Source: an uncultured Pseudomonadota bacterium
GTDB taxonomy: Bacteria; Desulfobacterota_B; Binatia; UBA9968
Length of the DNA stretch: 13,820 nt
Assembly (NCBI GenBank): GCA_946478635.1
Contig: CAMLCX010000077.1
Span: forward strand, 1 to 13,820
Direction of reading: 5' to 3'
Within the stretch, counting starts at the first letter, position 1, and the number at the start of each line of letters is the position of its first letter. This document shows positions 6,151 through 13,201 of the stretch, piece by piece. A program made the position numbers and the translations under genes. A model generated the notes under the pieces. The model ran no database searches and was not told where the DNA came from. It worked only from the letters and a program-made list of their open reading frames with translations.

Positions 6151-7276
6151 GGGATGGGGAGCCAGGATCGTGGTGGTGGTCGCGTTGTTTGTGTCGGTGG
6201 TGGCGCAGGCCGGTGAAGCGGCAAAGTGGCAGGCGGATTGGGAACAGAGTGTTGCTGCGGCGAAGAAAGAAGGGCAGCTGACGCTTTACGGCAGCCCGGA
6301 ATACGAAGGGCTTTTTGGCGAACTGAACAAGAAGTACCCGGAGATCAAAATCACCGGGGTTTTCAATCGCGGCGCGGACGCGGCGAGGCGGCTGATGTCG
6401 GAGCGGCGCGCCGATAAATATCTCGCTGATCTCTATCTCAACGGCATGACGACCGGCTACAACGTGTTCTACAAAGCAAAGGTTCTCGACCCGATCCCGC
6501 CCCAGCTTATTCTTCCGGAAGTTACCGATGCCTCGAAGTGGTGGCGCGGCAAACACCAATATGTCGACCCGGAAAATCAGTATCTGCTCAACTTCAACGG
6601 TGAAAATCGCATGGTGGTGGCATTCAATACCAAGCTGGTGAACCCGGCGGAAATAAAATCATACTGGGACTTGCTCAATCCCAAGTGGAAAGGAAAGATC
6701 GTCGCTTACGATCCGACCCAGGGCGGCTCCGGCGATGCGACGCGGTTTTTCTATCACCACAAAAGTTTGGGCCGCGAGTTTATCAGGCGGATTCTCAGCG
6801 AGACCGATATTGTGATCAGCAGAGACACGCGCCAGATGGGGGACTGGCTGGCGGGAGGGAAGTATGCAATCTCGATCTTTGGCCCGGTTTCGCGAATGGA
6901 CTTGGACTTGATGCAGGCTCAAGGTTTGCCGGTGGATTGGTTCAAGCCCGATCACTTGAAAGAGGGCACCTATATTACCGGCGGCTCCGGCGGGGTGGCA
7001 TTCATCAACAAAGCGCCCCATCCCAACGCCGCCAAAGTCGGTTTAAATTGGCTGCTGTCGCGCGAAGGGCAGATGGCCTATCAACGTTTGTTTACCCAGG
7101 GCAACGATGGCCCGGACTCCATGCGCATCGACATTCCCAAAGATAAAGTGCCGCGCGGCAATCGCCGGCCGGAAGTCGACGATGGTCGCGCGCCGTTCGT
7201 CGACCGCGCCGAGTGGATGGATCAAGAACCTATCAGTAAATTCGTCAAAGAGGTGTTGGAACAGCGGAAACGATGA
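6107..7276 (+). CDS. ABC transporter solute-binding protein, COG1840 type, lacking the CxxC motif (SBP4)
   Basis: A 389-residue family member. The N-terminal 20 residues (ILDFRFWILDWGWG) are unusual and encoded by repeat-like DNA. They precede a normal hydrophobic core (IVVVVALFVSVV) and likely cleavage after AQA at 35. The mature protein has AKWQADWEQSVAAAKKEGQ, ERRADKYLADL, SYWDLLNPKWKGK, RFFYHHKSLG, HPNAAKVGLNWLLSREGQ and MRIDIPKDK. Where the other paralogues have CxxC this one reads SIFG (Ser256, Gly259), so both cysteines are lost, and several residues are inserted before QGLPVD. The ATG has GGAG both two and fourteen bases upstream inside the tandem repeat, neither ideally spaced. It follows the UbiD-family gene by seven bases, so the two are probably co-transcribed. 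The ligand is unknown and may differ from its siblings'. Confidence 0.93.
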   Translation: MEKRILDFRFWILDWGWGARIVVVVALFVSVVAQAGEAAKWQADWEQSVAAAKKEGQLTLYGSPEYEGLFGELNKKYPEIKITGVFNRGADAARRLMSERRADKYLADLYLNGMTTGYNVFYKAKVLDPIPPQLILPEVTDASKWWRGKHQYVDPENQYLLNFNGENRMVVAFNTKLVNPAEIKSYWDLLNPKWKGKIVAYDPTQGGSGDATRFFYHHKSLGREFIRRILSETDIVISRDTRQMGDWLAGGKYAISIFGPVSRMDLDLMQAQGLPVDWFKPDHLKEGTYITGGSGGVAFINKAPHPNAAKVGLNWLLSREGQMAYQRLFTQGNDGPDSMRIDIPKDKVPRGNRRPEVDDGRAPFVDRAEWMDQEPISKFVKEVLEQRKR

Positions 7277-7297
7277 ACGGAGAAAATGGTAATGCGT

Positions 7298-7303
7298 AAG
7301 GAG
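7298..7303 (+). promoter_or_regulatory. Shine-Dalgarno AAGGAG fixing a GTG start
   Basis: AAGGAG ends five bases before GTG 7309. The GTG opens a textbook signal peptide (KKFVLTVLLSIL), so this start is well supported. Confidence 0.75.
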
Positions 7304-7308
7304 TCCGG

Positions 7309-8403
7309 GTGAAAAAATTCGTCTTGACAGTTTTACTTTCCATACTGGGGACCTTCGGTAACGCCGCGGAACAACCTAAATGGAAAGAAGAATGGCAACG
7401 AGTGATCGAGGCGGCAAAGAAAGAAGGCCAGCTCTCGCTTTACGGCGGCCAGGAAATCACCCATTCCGAAATCATTGCCGCATTCAATAAAGAATTTCCG
7501 TTCATTAAGGTGCTCACCGCCACCGGCCGGGCGGCGGATCTGATGACTCGCATCAGCGCCGAGCGGCGCGCCGACAAATTTCTCGCCGACGTGATGGCAA
7601 GCGGGCCCAACGGGCCGCGCATGCTCTATCTGGCCAAGGCGTTGGACCCGATCGCGTCGAGTTTCATTCTTCCCGAAGTCACCGAAGGGGCCAAGTGGTA
7701 CGGCGGCAAGCATTGGTATGCCGACCCGGAAAATCAGTATCTCTTTCAGTTCGAGGGCACGATCAATTCGACCGGGCTTTCCTACAACACGAAAATGATG
7801 AGCGCCGGCGAGATCAAGTCCTATTGGGATCTGCTGGCGCCAAAATGGAAGGGAAAGCTCTTGGCGATGGACCCGCGCAGTTCGGCGCCGCCGACACCGA
7901 TTCTGATTCTCTATCATCGGCCCGACGTCGGTCCGGAGTTTGTCAGGCGACTCTATAAGGAAACCGAGATTACCTTGTTTCGCGATCGCGCCCAGGGAAC
8001 CAACTGGCTGGCGAGCGGTAAATTCCCGCTGTGTCTTTTGTGCCGGGATATCGATAAGGCCGCGAAGCAAGGCCTGCCTGTCGATGACATCGCGCCGGAT
8101 CAAATCAAAGAAGGCGCATCGGTCGGCGGTGGGGGCAGCAGCGTGATCGTTTTGCTCAACCGCGCGCCCCATCCGAATGCCGCCAAGGTATTTATCAATT
8201 GGTATCTGTCGCGCCAGGGACAGATGGTCTGGCAGCACGTGATGAACCAGAAGGAAGTCGAAGCCTCTGATTCCATGCGCATCGATATCCCCAAGGATGA
8301 TGTTTTGCCGGAAGCCAGACGCGTCGATGGAAAACAATACGCGGTGGTGGGATTTCTCGATCCCGAGCCGGTGCAAAAGTTATTGCAGGAAATATTGAGA
8401 TAG
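7309..8403 (+). CDS. ABC transporter solute-binding protein, COG1840 type (SBP5)
   Basis: A 364-residue protein starting at GTG. The signal peptide is KKFVLTVLLSILGTFG with likely cleavage around GNAA (residues 17-20). The mature start is PKWKEEWQRVIEAAKKEGQ. Family blocks are TGRAADLMTRI, ERRADKFLADV, ILPEVTEGAKW, YNTKMM, SYWDLLAPKWKGK, LYHRPDVG, HPNAAKVFINWYLSRQGQ and MRIDIPKDD. The cysteine motif is CLLC at residues 242-245. It follows SBP4 after 32 bases, so the pair is probably one transcript with ubiD. It is clearly diverged from SBP2/SBP3, which argues for different ligand preferences rather than gene dosage. The exact ligand is unknown. Confidence 0.94.
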   Translation: MKKFVLTVLLSILGTFGNAAEQPKWKEEWQRVIEAAKKEGQLSLYGGQEITHSEIIAAFNKEFPFIKVLTATGRAADLMTRISAERRADKFLADVMASGPNGPRMLYLAKALDPIASSFILPEVTEGAKWYGGKHWYADPENQYLFQFEGTINSTGLSYNTKMMSAGEIKSYWDLLAPKWKGKLLAMDPRSSAPPTPILILYHRPDVGPEFVRRLYKETEITLFRDRAQGTNWLASGKFPLCLLCRDIDKAAKQGLPVDDIAPDQIKEGASVGGGGSSVIVLLNRAPHPNAAKVFINWYLSRQGQMVWQHVMNQKEVEASDSMRIDIPKDDVLPEARRVDGKQYAVVGFLDPEPVQKLLQEILR

Positions 8404-8410
8404 GATTGGC

Positions 8411-8430
8411 CGCAAAGAACACAAAGCAAA
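8411..8430. repeat. Short dispersed-repeat fragment (CGCAAAGAACACAAAG)
   Basis: Just after the SBP5 stop stands a short A-rich stretch, CGCAAAGAACACAAAG, of a kind that recurs between genes in many environmental bacterial genomes, usually as part of a longer inverted repeat. Only one arm is visible here. It is similar in style to element E (GCAAAGGCGC). Assignment rests on general recognition. Confidence 0.35.
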
Positions 8431-8463
8431 AAACTGGATGAGTGACTGAGCATGGGGTCTTAC

Positions 8464-8552
8464 TTCCTCTCCCTCGGGGAGAGGAATGAGGTGAGGGCTC
8501 TTGTTTACAAATTGCCCTCACCCTAAGTCTCTCCCGCTGGGCGGGCGAGGGG
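8464..8552. repeat. Palindromic intergenic repeat pair (element D)
   Basis: The left hairpin 8466-8484 (CCTCTCCC/GGGAGAGG type, one side slightly imperfect) and the right imperfect hairpin 8528-8552 (CTCTCCCGC/GCGGGCGAGGGG) face each other. Between them are mirrored arms AATGAGGTGAGGGC (8485-8498) and GCCCTCACCCTAAG (8514-8527), around a 15-base centre. This is a widespread type of bacterial intergenic palindrome. It fills most of the 179-base gap before the NMT1-like gene. Confidence 0.7.
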
Positions 8553-8582
8553 ACAAGATAAAATAATAGGGAGGAAAAGATA

Positions 8583-9524
8583 ATGTCTGAAGCAAAAACC
8601 ATGGAAATCCGCGGTTTTTATCGGTCGCATTCGCATTTGCCGATTTGGGAGGTGATGGAGAAGTCGGGGATATGGGAACAGAATGGGCTCAAGGTTACCT
8701 TCGAATTCTGCGACAGCTCGGAGGCGGCGGAGAAAGCGCTATTCGGCGGCGATGTCGATTTCGTTTCGGGTAATCATATCTCGCCTTACCTGCTCGTCAA
8801 GCGCGGCAAGCCGATTGTCTGCTTGTCTTCCCCTTCGAATAGCGTCAACGACCGGCTGGTAACGCGCGCGCCGGTGAAAAGCGTCGCCGAATTGAAAGGC
8901 AAGCGGATCGGTGACACGACCTTGATCGATTCGATCGGCGGCTACCATCACCCGCGCGGCAATCATATGCTCTATGTCCTGCGCGCAGGTTTGAAGCTCG
9001 CCGACGTCGAGTGGGTCGAGCTTTCGGAGTCGAACAACGAGTTCAAGGCGATGCAAATGGACGCTCTCAAGAACGGCAAGGTCGATGCGATCTTTGTCAC
9101 CGGCAACACCGATAAGTTCGAACAGGCCGGACTGCGTGCGCTGGCGTTGGATCGTTTGCCGATGATCAACGGGCCGACGCTGACCTCCACCCTTACCACG
9201 CTACAAAACAAACCAGGGTTGGCCGAGCGGTTGGTGAAAGCGCAGGTGATGGGAATTCATTTCGCGCGCACGCGCCGCGGCGAGACTGAAGCCATTCTCG
9301 ACGGCCTGCGTCAACGTGAGCCCGAGTGTAAGAACGTCCAGTACCGCAACGTTGCCAAACTGTTGCCCAAGCCCTATCCCGAGCATGAAGCGGTGGCCAA
9401 CGCTTACAGACTTTGCTGTTTAAAAACGCCCGAAACAGAGGAGCAGAGTCCCATGGCGCTATGGGATCTGCATTATCTGCGCGCGCTCGACCACTCCGGC
9501 TTCATCGATAAGCTTTATGCTTAA
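8583..9524 (+). CDS. NMT1/THI5-like (periplasmic binding protein type II fold) protein without signal peptide
   Basis: A 313-residue protein starting at ATG with a strong ribosome binding site (AGGGAGG, eight bases upstream). It shows the NMT1/SsuA-like layout: PIWEVMEKSGIWEQNGLKV near the N-terminus, then ALFGGDVDFVSGN, SVAELKGKRIGD at about 98-109, VDAIFVTG, and a C-terminal LRALDHSGFIDKLYA. Unlike the other binding proteins here it has no hydrophobic N-terminus, so it should stay in the cytoplasm unless exported otherwise. Signal-less members of this fold include enzymes such as 4,5-dihydroxyphthalate decarboxylase and pyrimidine-synthesis THI5, so an enzymatic or ligand-sensing role is possible. 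That is of interest because a phthalate-dioxygenase-like Rieske protein is encoded two genes downstream. The fold call is sound; the function is open. Confidence 0.8.
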   Translation: MSEAKTMEIRGFYRSHSHLPIWEVMEKSGIWEQNGLKVTFEFCDSSEAAEKALFGGDVDFVSGNHISPYLLVKRGKPIVCLSSPSNSVNDRLVTRAPVKSVAELKGKRIGDTTLIDSIGGYHHPRGNHMLYVLRAGLKLADVEWVELSESNNEFKAMQMDALKNGKVDAIFVTGNTDKFEQAGLRALALDRLPMINGPTLTSTLTTLQNKPGLAERLVKAQVMGIHFARTRRGETEAILDGLRQREPECKNVQYRNVAKLLPKPYPEHEAVANAYRLCCLKTPETEEQSPMALWDLHYLRALDHSGFIDKLYA

Positions 9525-9545
9525 ACTATCTTGGCGCGCGACTCG

Positions 9546-9594
9546 ATTGCCATGCAACTCGCCGATTGCTATTAAGATGGCGAGAATTGGCAAT
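9546..9594. repeat. Interrupted inverted repeat in the gap before SBP6
   Basis: ATTGCCA (9546-9552) mirrors TGGCAAT (9588-9594), and inside it CTCGCC (9558-9563) mirrors GGCGAG (9579-9584), giving a two-part stem with a 15-base loop. It could be a further intergenic palindrome or a transcript structure. The rest of this 114-base gap shows no clear promoter. Confidence 0.4.
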
Positions 9595-9638
9595 GGTTTG
9601 CGGTTGCGCAGACTGTAGTTTTTAAGGCTGACGATCAC

Positions 9639-10748
9639 ATGAAAATTTTTAAATTTATCGTCATTAGTTTTTTGCTCTTGAGCGTGGTCGCCGTCGGCCA
9701 GGCTGCCCAGACCGATTGGCGCAGGGATTGGGAGCAAACGTTGGCCGCTGCCAGGAAGGAAGGGCAGGTTACAGTCTATATCTATCGATACGAAGGCTTG
9801 CTGCAGGATTTCAAGCGTGAATTTCCCGGAATCAACGTTGTCGCTGTCACGGGTCGCGGCAATGAGCTCACCAACCGCATCATGGCCGAGCGGCGCGCCG
9901 GCCGATTTATTGCCGACGTTTACAGCGGTGGAACCAATAGTCTCTTCAATACCCTTTATAAAGGTAAGGCTCTCGACCCGCTCAAGCCGGCGCTGATCCT
10001 TCCGGAAGTTACGGATACTTCGAAATGGTACGGCAACGAGCACCGTTACGCCGACCCTGAGGGGAAGTTTATCTTCGCTTTCATCGGCTCGCCGAGCAAC
10101 GCGCAACTGGCGTACAACACGCACCAGGTCAATTCCAAGGAATTCAAATCCTACCAGGATGTCCTCAATCCCAAGTGGAAAGGAAAAATCGTTTCCCTCG
10201 ATCCGCGCGACACCGGACTCGGCGCGACCATGCAGTTCTACTACTACAGCCCCGAGTTGGGGCCGGAGTTCATGAAGAAATTTTTTGGCGGCATGGAGAT
10301 CACCTACTCGAAGAATTTTCGCCAGATGACCGACTGGCTGGCGCAGGGGAAATTTGCCATTTGCATGGGCTGCAAGGATTCCATGCGCGCCAAGAATCAG
10401 GGTCTGCCGGTGGATGATTTCGACACCAATCGGTGGAAGGAAGGATCGAGCTTTTCCGCGGGCGGCGGATCGCTGAGCTTGATGAATCAAGCGCCGCACC
10501 CGAACGCGGCAAAAGTTTTTCTCAACTGGTTTTTATCGCGCAAAGGCCAGATCGCGCTGCAAATGCTCGGCGACGTGGACGACCCGGCCAACTCGCGGCG
10601 CATCGATATTCCCAAAGACAACATACTGCCGGACAACCGCCTGCAGCCCGGCGTCAAATATTTTGACGTGGTGAAACCCGAATACGGCGACATGAAGCCG
10701 ATCTTCGATTTGGCCAAAGAGATTATGGCGGCCCAGGAGAAAAAATAG
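9639..10748 (+). CDS. ABC transporter solute-binding protein, COG1840 type (SBP6)
   Basis: A 369-residue protein. The signal peptide is KIFKF then IVISFLLLSVVAV, with likely cleavage after GQA at 22. The mature part has TDWRRDWEQTLAAARKEGQ, TGRGNELTNRIM, ERRAGRFIADV, ILPEVTDTSKW, LNPKWKGK, MQFYYYSPELG, HPNAAKVFLNWFLSRKGQ and RRIDIPKDN. The cysteine motif is CMGC at residues 242-245. The ribosome binding site is weak, AAGG about 11 bases before ATG 9639. Its C-terminal part (VKPEYGDMKPIFDL) is most like the truncated SBP1. It ends nine bases before the Rieske oxygenase, the tightest link in the window between a binding protein and an oxidative enzyme, so its ligand may be that enzyme's substrate or a precursor (inference). 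Confidence 0.95.
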   Translation: MKIFKFIVISFLLLSVVAVGQAAQTDWRRDWEQTLAAARKEGQVTVYIYRYEGLLQDFKREFPGINVVAVTGRGNELTNRIMAERRAGRFIADVYSGGTNSLFNTLYKGKALDPLKPALILPEVTDTSKWYGNEHRYADPEGKFIFAFIGSPSNAQLAYNTHQVNSKEFKSYQDVLNPKWKGKIVSLDPRDTGLGATMQFYYYSPELGPEFMKKFFGGMEITYSKNFRQMTDWLAQGKFAICMGCKDSMRAKNQGLPVDDFDTNRWKEGSSFSAGGGSLSLMNQAPHPNAAKVFLNWFLSRKGQIALQMLGDVDDPANSRRIDIPKDNILPDNRLQPGVKYFDVVKPEYGDMKPIFDLAKEIMAAQEKK

Positions 10749-10757
10749 GAGAGCCGT

Positions 10758-11924
10758 ATGCTGACAAGAGAAGAAAACGAAACCCTGACCCAAGTCGGTC
10801 GCGGCACGCCGGGTGGCGAATTCTTGCGGCGCTATTGGATGCCGGTTGCCTGCGCCGGCGAACTTACCGAGGAGAGGCCGATCAAGGCGTTTCGCCTGTT
10901 GGGGGAAAACCTCGTCGTCTATCGCGACAAAAGCGCCCGCTATGGCGTGGTTGCCGAACAGTGCCCGCACCGCAAGGCATCATTAGCTTTCGGGCGTGTC
11001 GACGAGGAAGGCATTCGTTGTCCGTATCACGGTTGGAAATTTGACTGCGCCGGAAAATGTCTGGAGCAGCCCGCGGAACCCATCGAGGGCGGATTCAAGG
11101 ATAAGATCAAACACACCGCCTATCCGTGTGAACGCCTGGGCGGACTGCTTTGGGCCTATCTCGGCCCCGAGCCGCGGCCATTGCTGCCGCGCTGGGATGT
11201 GCTGGTGTGGGAGGATGGCACGCGCTGGATCGAGAAGCATGAGATTTACAACTGCAATTGGCTCCAGCCGACGGAAAACTCGGTCGACCCATCGCATCTG
11301 TTTTGGCTGCACGGCGACACGGCGCATTTAGCCCCCACAGTGGACCATTATGAAGAGGAACATCAATTCACGCCGTTCGACTACGGCATCATGAAACGGC
11401 GCGTCACGCCCGGAAGAAAACCCGGCGACGCCCCGGTCGTCGACCAGCATCCGCTGTTATTTCCGAGCACCTTGCGCCACGTGTTCAGAGAGAAACTGCT
11501 TACGGGTCGAGTGCGCCATAATTTGCAAATCCGCGTACCGGTGGACGATGCCCATACCCAGGTATTCGTGGTGTACTTTTCGCCCAATGAGACCGATCTC
11601 TCGCCGGCGGACGGCGATACGCCCTGGGAGTTTTTTCGCATTCGCGACGACAACGGGGCTTATCGGCTCGATCAGGTGTTAGTGCAGGACGCCATGGCCT
11701 GGGAAACCCAAGGCGCGCCGACGGATCGCACTCAGGAGCATTTGGGCGTCGGCGATGAGGGTATCATTCTGCTGAGAAAAATCCTGCGCGAGCAAATCGA
11801 GGTCGTGCGCCGTGGCGGCGAGCCCCTCGGCGTGGTGCGTGATTCCAGTAAGAATCGTTTAATCGAATTCGACGTCGTCAACGAGCGCATCGGGATTCTT
11901 GCCAAAGAAAAGAAGGTGGCCTGA
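10758..11924 (+). CDS. Rieske non-heme iron oxygenase, alpha subunit (phthalate dioxygenase-like)
   Basis: A 388-residue protein. The N-terminal Rieske domain has Cys69-Pro-His71 and Cys88-Pro-Tyr-His91 (16 residues between H71 and C88, within family spacing) for the [2Fe-2S] cluster. The C-terminal catalytic domain has Glu173, Asp177, His180 and His185 in ENSVDPSHLFWLH: the two histidines are iron ligands and Asp177 is the usual electron-bridge aspartate. Asp311 in VQDAMAWETQG is the likely third ligand. The stretch QGAPTDRTQEHLGVGDEGI resembles the C-terminus of phthalate 4,5-dioxygenase oxygenases and related demethylases. Such enzymes hydroxylate aromatic rings or O-dealkylate in the cytoplasm and need a reductase, which is not in the window. 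The start ATG has AGGAGAG four bases upstream, overlapping the SBP6 stop, which suggests translational coupling. The substrate is unknown. Confidence 0.93.
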   Translation: MLTREENETLTQVGRGTPGGEFLRRYWMPVACAGELTEERPIKAFRLLGENLVVYRDKSARYGVVAEQCPHRKASLAFGRVDEEGIRCPYHGWKFDCAGKCLEQPAEPIEGGFKDKIKHTAYPCERLGGLLWAYLGPEPRPLLPRWDVLVWEDGTRWIEKHEIYNCNWLQPTENSVDPSHLFWLHGDTAHLAPTVDHYEEEHQFTPFDYGIMKRRVTPGRKPGDAPVVDQHPLLFPSTLRHVFREKLLTGRVRHNLQIRVPVDDAHTQVFVVYFSPNETDLSPADGDTPWEFFRIRDDNGAYRLDQVLVQDAMAWETQGAPTDRTQEHLGVGDEGIILLRKILREQIEVVRRGGEPLGVVRDSSKNRLIEFDVVNERIGILAKEKKVA

Positions 11925-12017
11925 GGTTTTCGCCTTTAGGTTTCGCTTTCGCGTAACACTCGGACGACATCAGTCACAAATCAGACGCATCTCGGAAATC
12001 ATCAGGAGGAAGTTTCA

Positions 12018-13121
12018 ATGGCCGAAATGAACACACAACCGGTGGATCTCAAGCCCGAGCGGCTCGACACTTACAAGGTTTGGCAGGCGGAGCAAAGGAT
12101 TCCTTGTATTCGCGGTTTCTTCGTCAAGGACGTGAACACCGTCCCGGTGGAGCATTGGGATTTAAAAGGCGTGCCTTGTTCCTTCGTCGTGCTCGACGGC
12201 ACCGGCGGCACCAACGACGGTTATGTCTGTGAGATTCCCGCCGGCGGCAAGACCAAACCGCAGAAGCACATGTATGAAGAAATGGTCTACGTCTCAAAAG
12301 GCTACGGCGCGACCACGGTGTGGCAGCGCGATGGCAAGAGAAAGCACACCTTTGAATGGGGTCCGGGCAGCATGTTCGCGATACCGATCAACGCCGACTA
12401 TCAGCACTTTAACGCCAGCGGCAGCGAAACCGCGCGTTACTTCGCGGTGACCAACTCATGCTTCATGATGAATCTGTTTCACAACAGCGATTACATTTTT
12501 AACAGCGATTACGTTTTCACCGACCGCTTCGATCCGCGCACCGAAGGCTACTTCAACGGCGAAGGGACGATCACCGGGCGGTTCTTCATGACCACCAACT
12601 TCGTGCCTGACACCCACACGATCAAGCTCACGGACTACAGCGAGCGCGGCAAGGGCAGCACGAACATGAAGTTCGACCTGGCGCGCAACACCATGGGGGC
12701 GCATATTTCGGAATTTCCCGTGGGCACCTATAAGAAAGGGCATCGCCACGGCCCCGGCGCCCATGTGATTATTCTTTCCGGCCAGGGCTATTCGGTCTTG
12801 TGGAAAGACGGCGAGCCCACCGAGCGGGTTGATTGGGGGCCGGGCAGCGTCGTCGTGCCGCCGGATCAATGGTTCCATCAGCATTTCAATTCCGGGGCGC
12901 ATCCGGCGCGCTATCTCGCCTTGCGTTGGAACAACTGGCGTTACCGCTTTTTGCGCTCAACCGACGGCGAAGGCGGCACCTACACGAGCCTTAAACTGGG
13001 CGGCAACCAGATCGAGTTCGAGGACGAGGATCCACAGATTCATAAAGACTTCGAAGCCGCGATGAAAGCCGCGGGGGCGAAATGCAACATGCCGTATCAT
13101 CCGGGCTGCACGCAGAAATAG
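12018..13121 (+). CDS. Bicupin protein, putative non-heme metal enzyme (cupin 2)
   Basis: A 367-residue two-domain cupin related to the protein at 693-1820. The C-terminal cupin has HRH at 242-244 (KKGHRHGPG) and WFHQHFN at 285-291, again a likely three-histidine site without the motif-1 glutamate. Here the N-terminal cupin retains candidate ligands: His84 and Glu88 in KHMYEEMVYV, and His130 in YQHFN, so it may bind a second metal. The acidic tail (IEFEDEDPQIHKDFE) is shared with cupin 1. There is no signal peptide, so it should be cytoplasmic. ATG 12018 follows AGGAGG by eight bases. It lies 93 bases after the Rieske gene. A role acting on the product of the oxygenase, for instance ring cleavage in the manner of bicupin gentisate dioxygenases, is a hypothesis; the sequence shows only the fold and metal site. 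Confidence 0.9.
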   Translation: MAEMNTQPVDLKPERLDTYKVWQAEQRIPCIRGFFVKDVNTVPVEHWDLKGVPCSFVVLDGTGGTNDGYVCEIPAGGKTKPQKHMYEEMVYVSKGYGATTVWQRDGKRKHTFEWGPGSMFAIPINADYQHFNASGSETARYFAVTNSCFMMNLFHNSDYIFNSDYVFTDRFDPRTEGYFNGEGTITGRFFMTTNFVPDTHTIKLTDYSERGKGSTNMKFDLARNTMGAHISEFPVGTYKKGHRHGPGAHVIILSGQGYSVLWKDGEPTERVDWGPGSVVVPPDQWFHQHFNSGAHPARYLALRWNNWRYRFLRSTDGEGGTYTSLKLGGNQIEFEDEDPQIHKDFEAAMKAAGAKCNMPYHPGCTQK

Positions 13122-13133
13122 ACCACCTCTGTC

Positions 13134-13146
13134 GGACATTTTGTCC
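13134..13146. repeat. Small hairpin GGACA-TTT-TGTCC after cupin 2
   Basis: A 5-bp perfect stem with a three-base loop lies 12 bases after the cupin stop. It is not G/C-rich enough and lacks a T tract, so a terminator call is not made. The remaining bases up to 13201 hold nothing recognisable. Confidence 0.3.
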
Positions 13147-13201
13147 TTGAACTCCAGACTCCCACGCGCTAAAACCTCGCTGGCGCGCGGCAGGGTAAGC
13201 C

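Noticed and set aside
7333..8376. Long open frame on the - strand opposite SBP5 (also 9459-10499 and 537-1619 on the - strand)
   Set aside because: They lie wholly or almost wholly opposite well-supported genes, have no recognisable motifs or ribosome binding sites, and are what GC-rich codon use on the + strand produces by chance.
9595..9638. Sigma70-like promoter before SBP6 (TTGCGC ... TTTAAG)
   Set aside because: The match to both boxes is poor and similar matches occur by chance; spacing alone is not enough.
11925..12017. Repeat-like TTTCGCCTTTAGGTTTCGCTTTCGCG in the Rieske-cupin gap
   Set aside because: It is only a short imperfect pyrimidine-rich doubling with no stem or mirrored arms; nothing besides the cupin 2 ribosome binding site can be supported in this gap.
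12483..12518. Tandem 18-base repeat in cupin 2 (NSDYIF then NSDYVF)
   Set aside because: 16 of 18 bases repeat, but the related cupin 1 has a similarly placed DYFFNN...DYD stretch of comparable length, so it looks like an old family motif rather than a fresh insertion.
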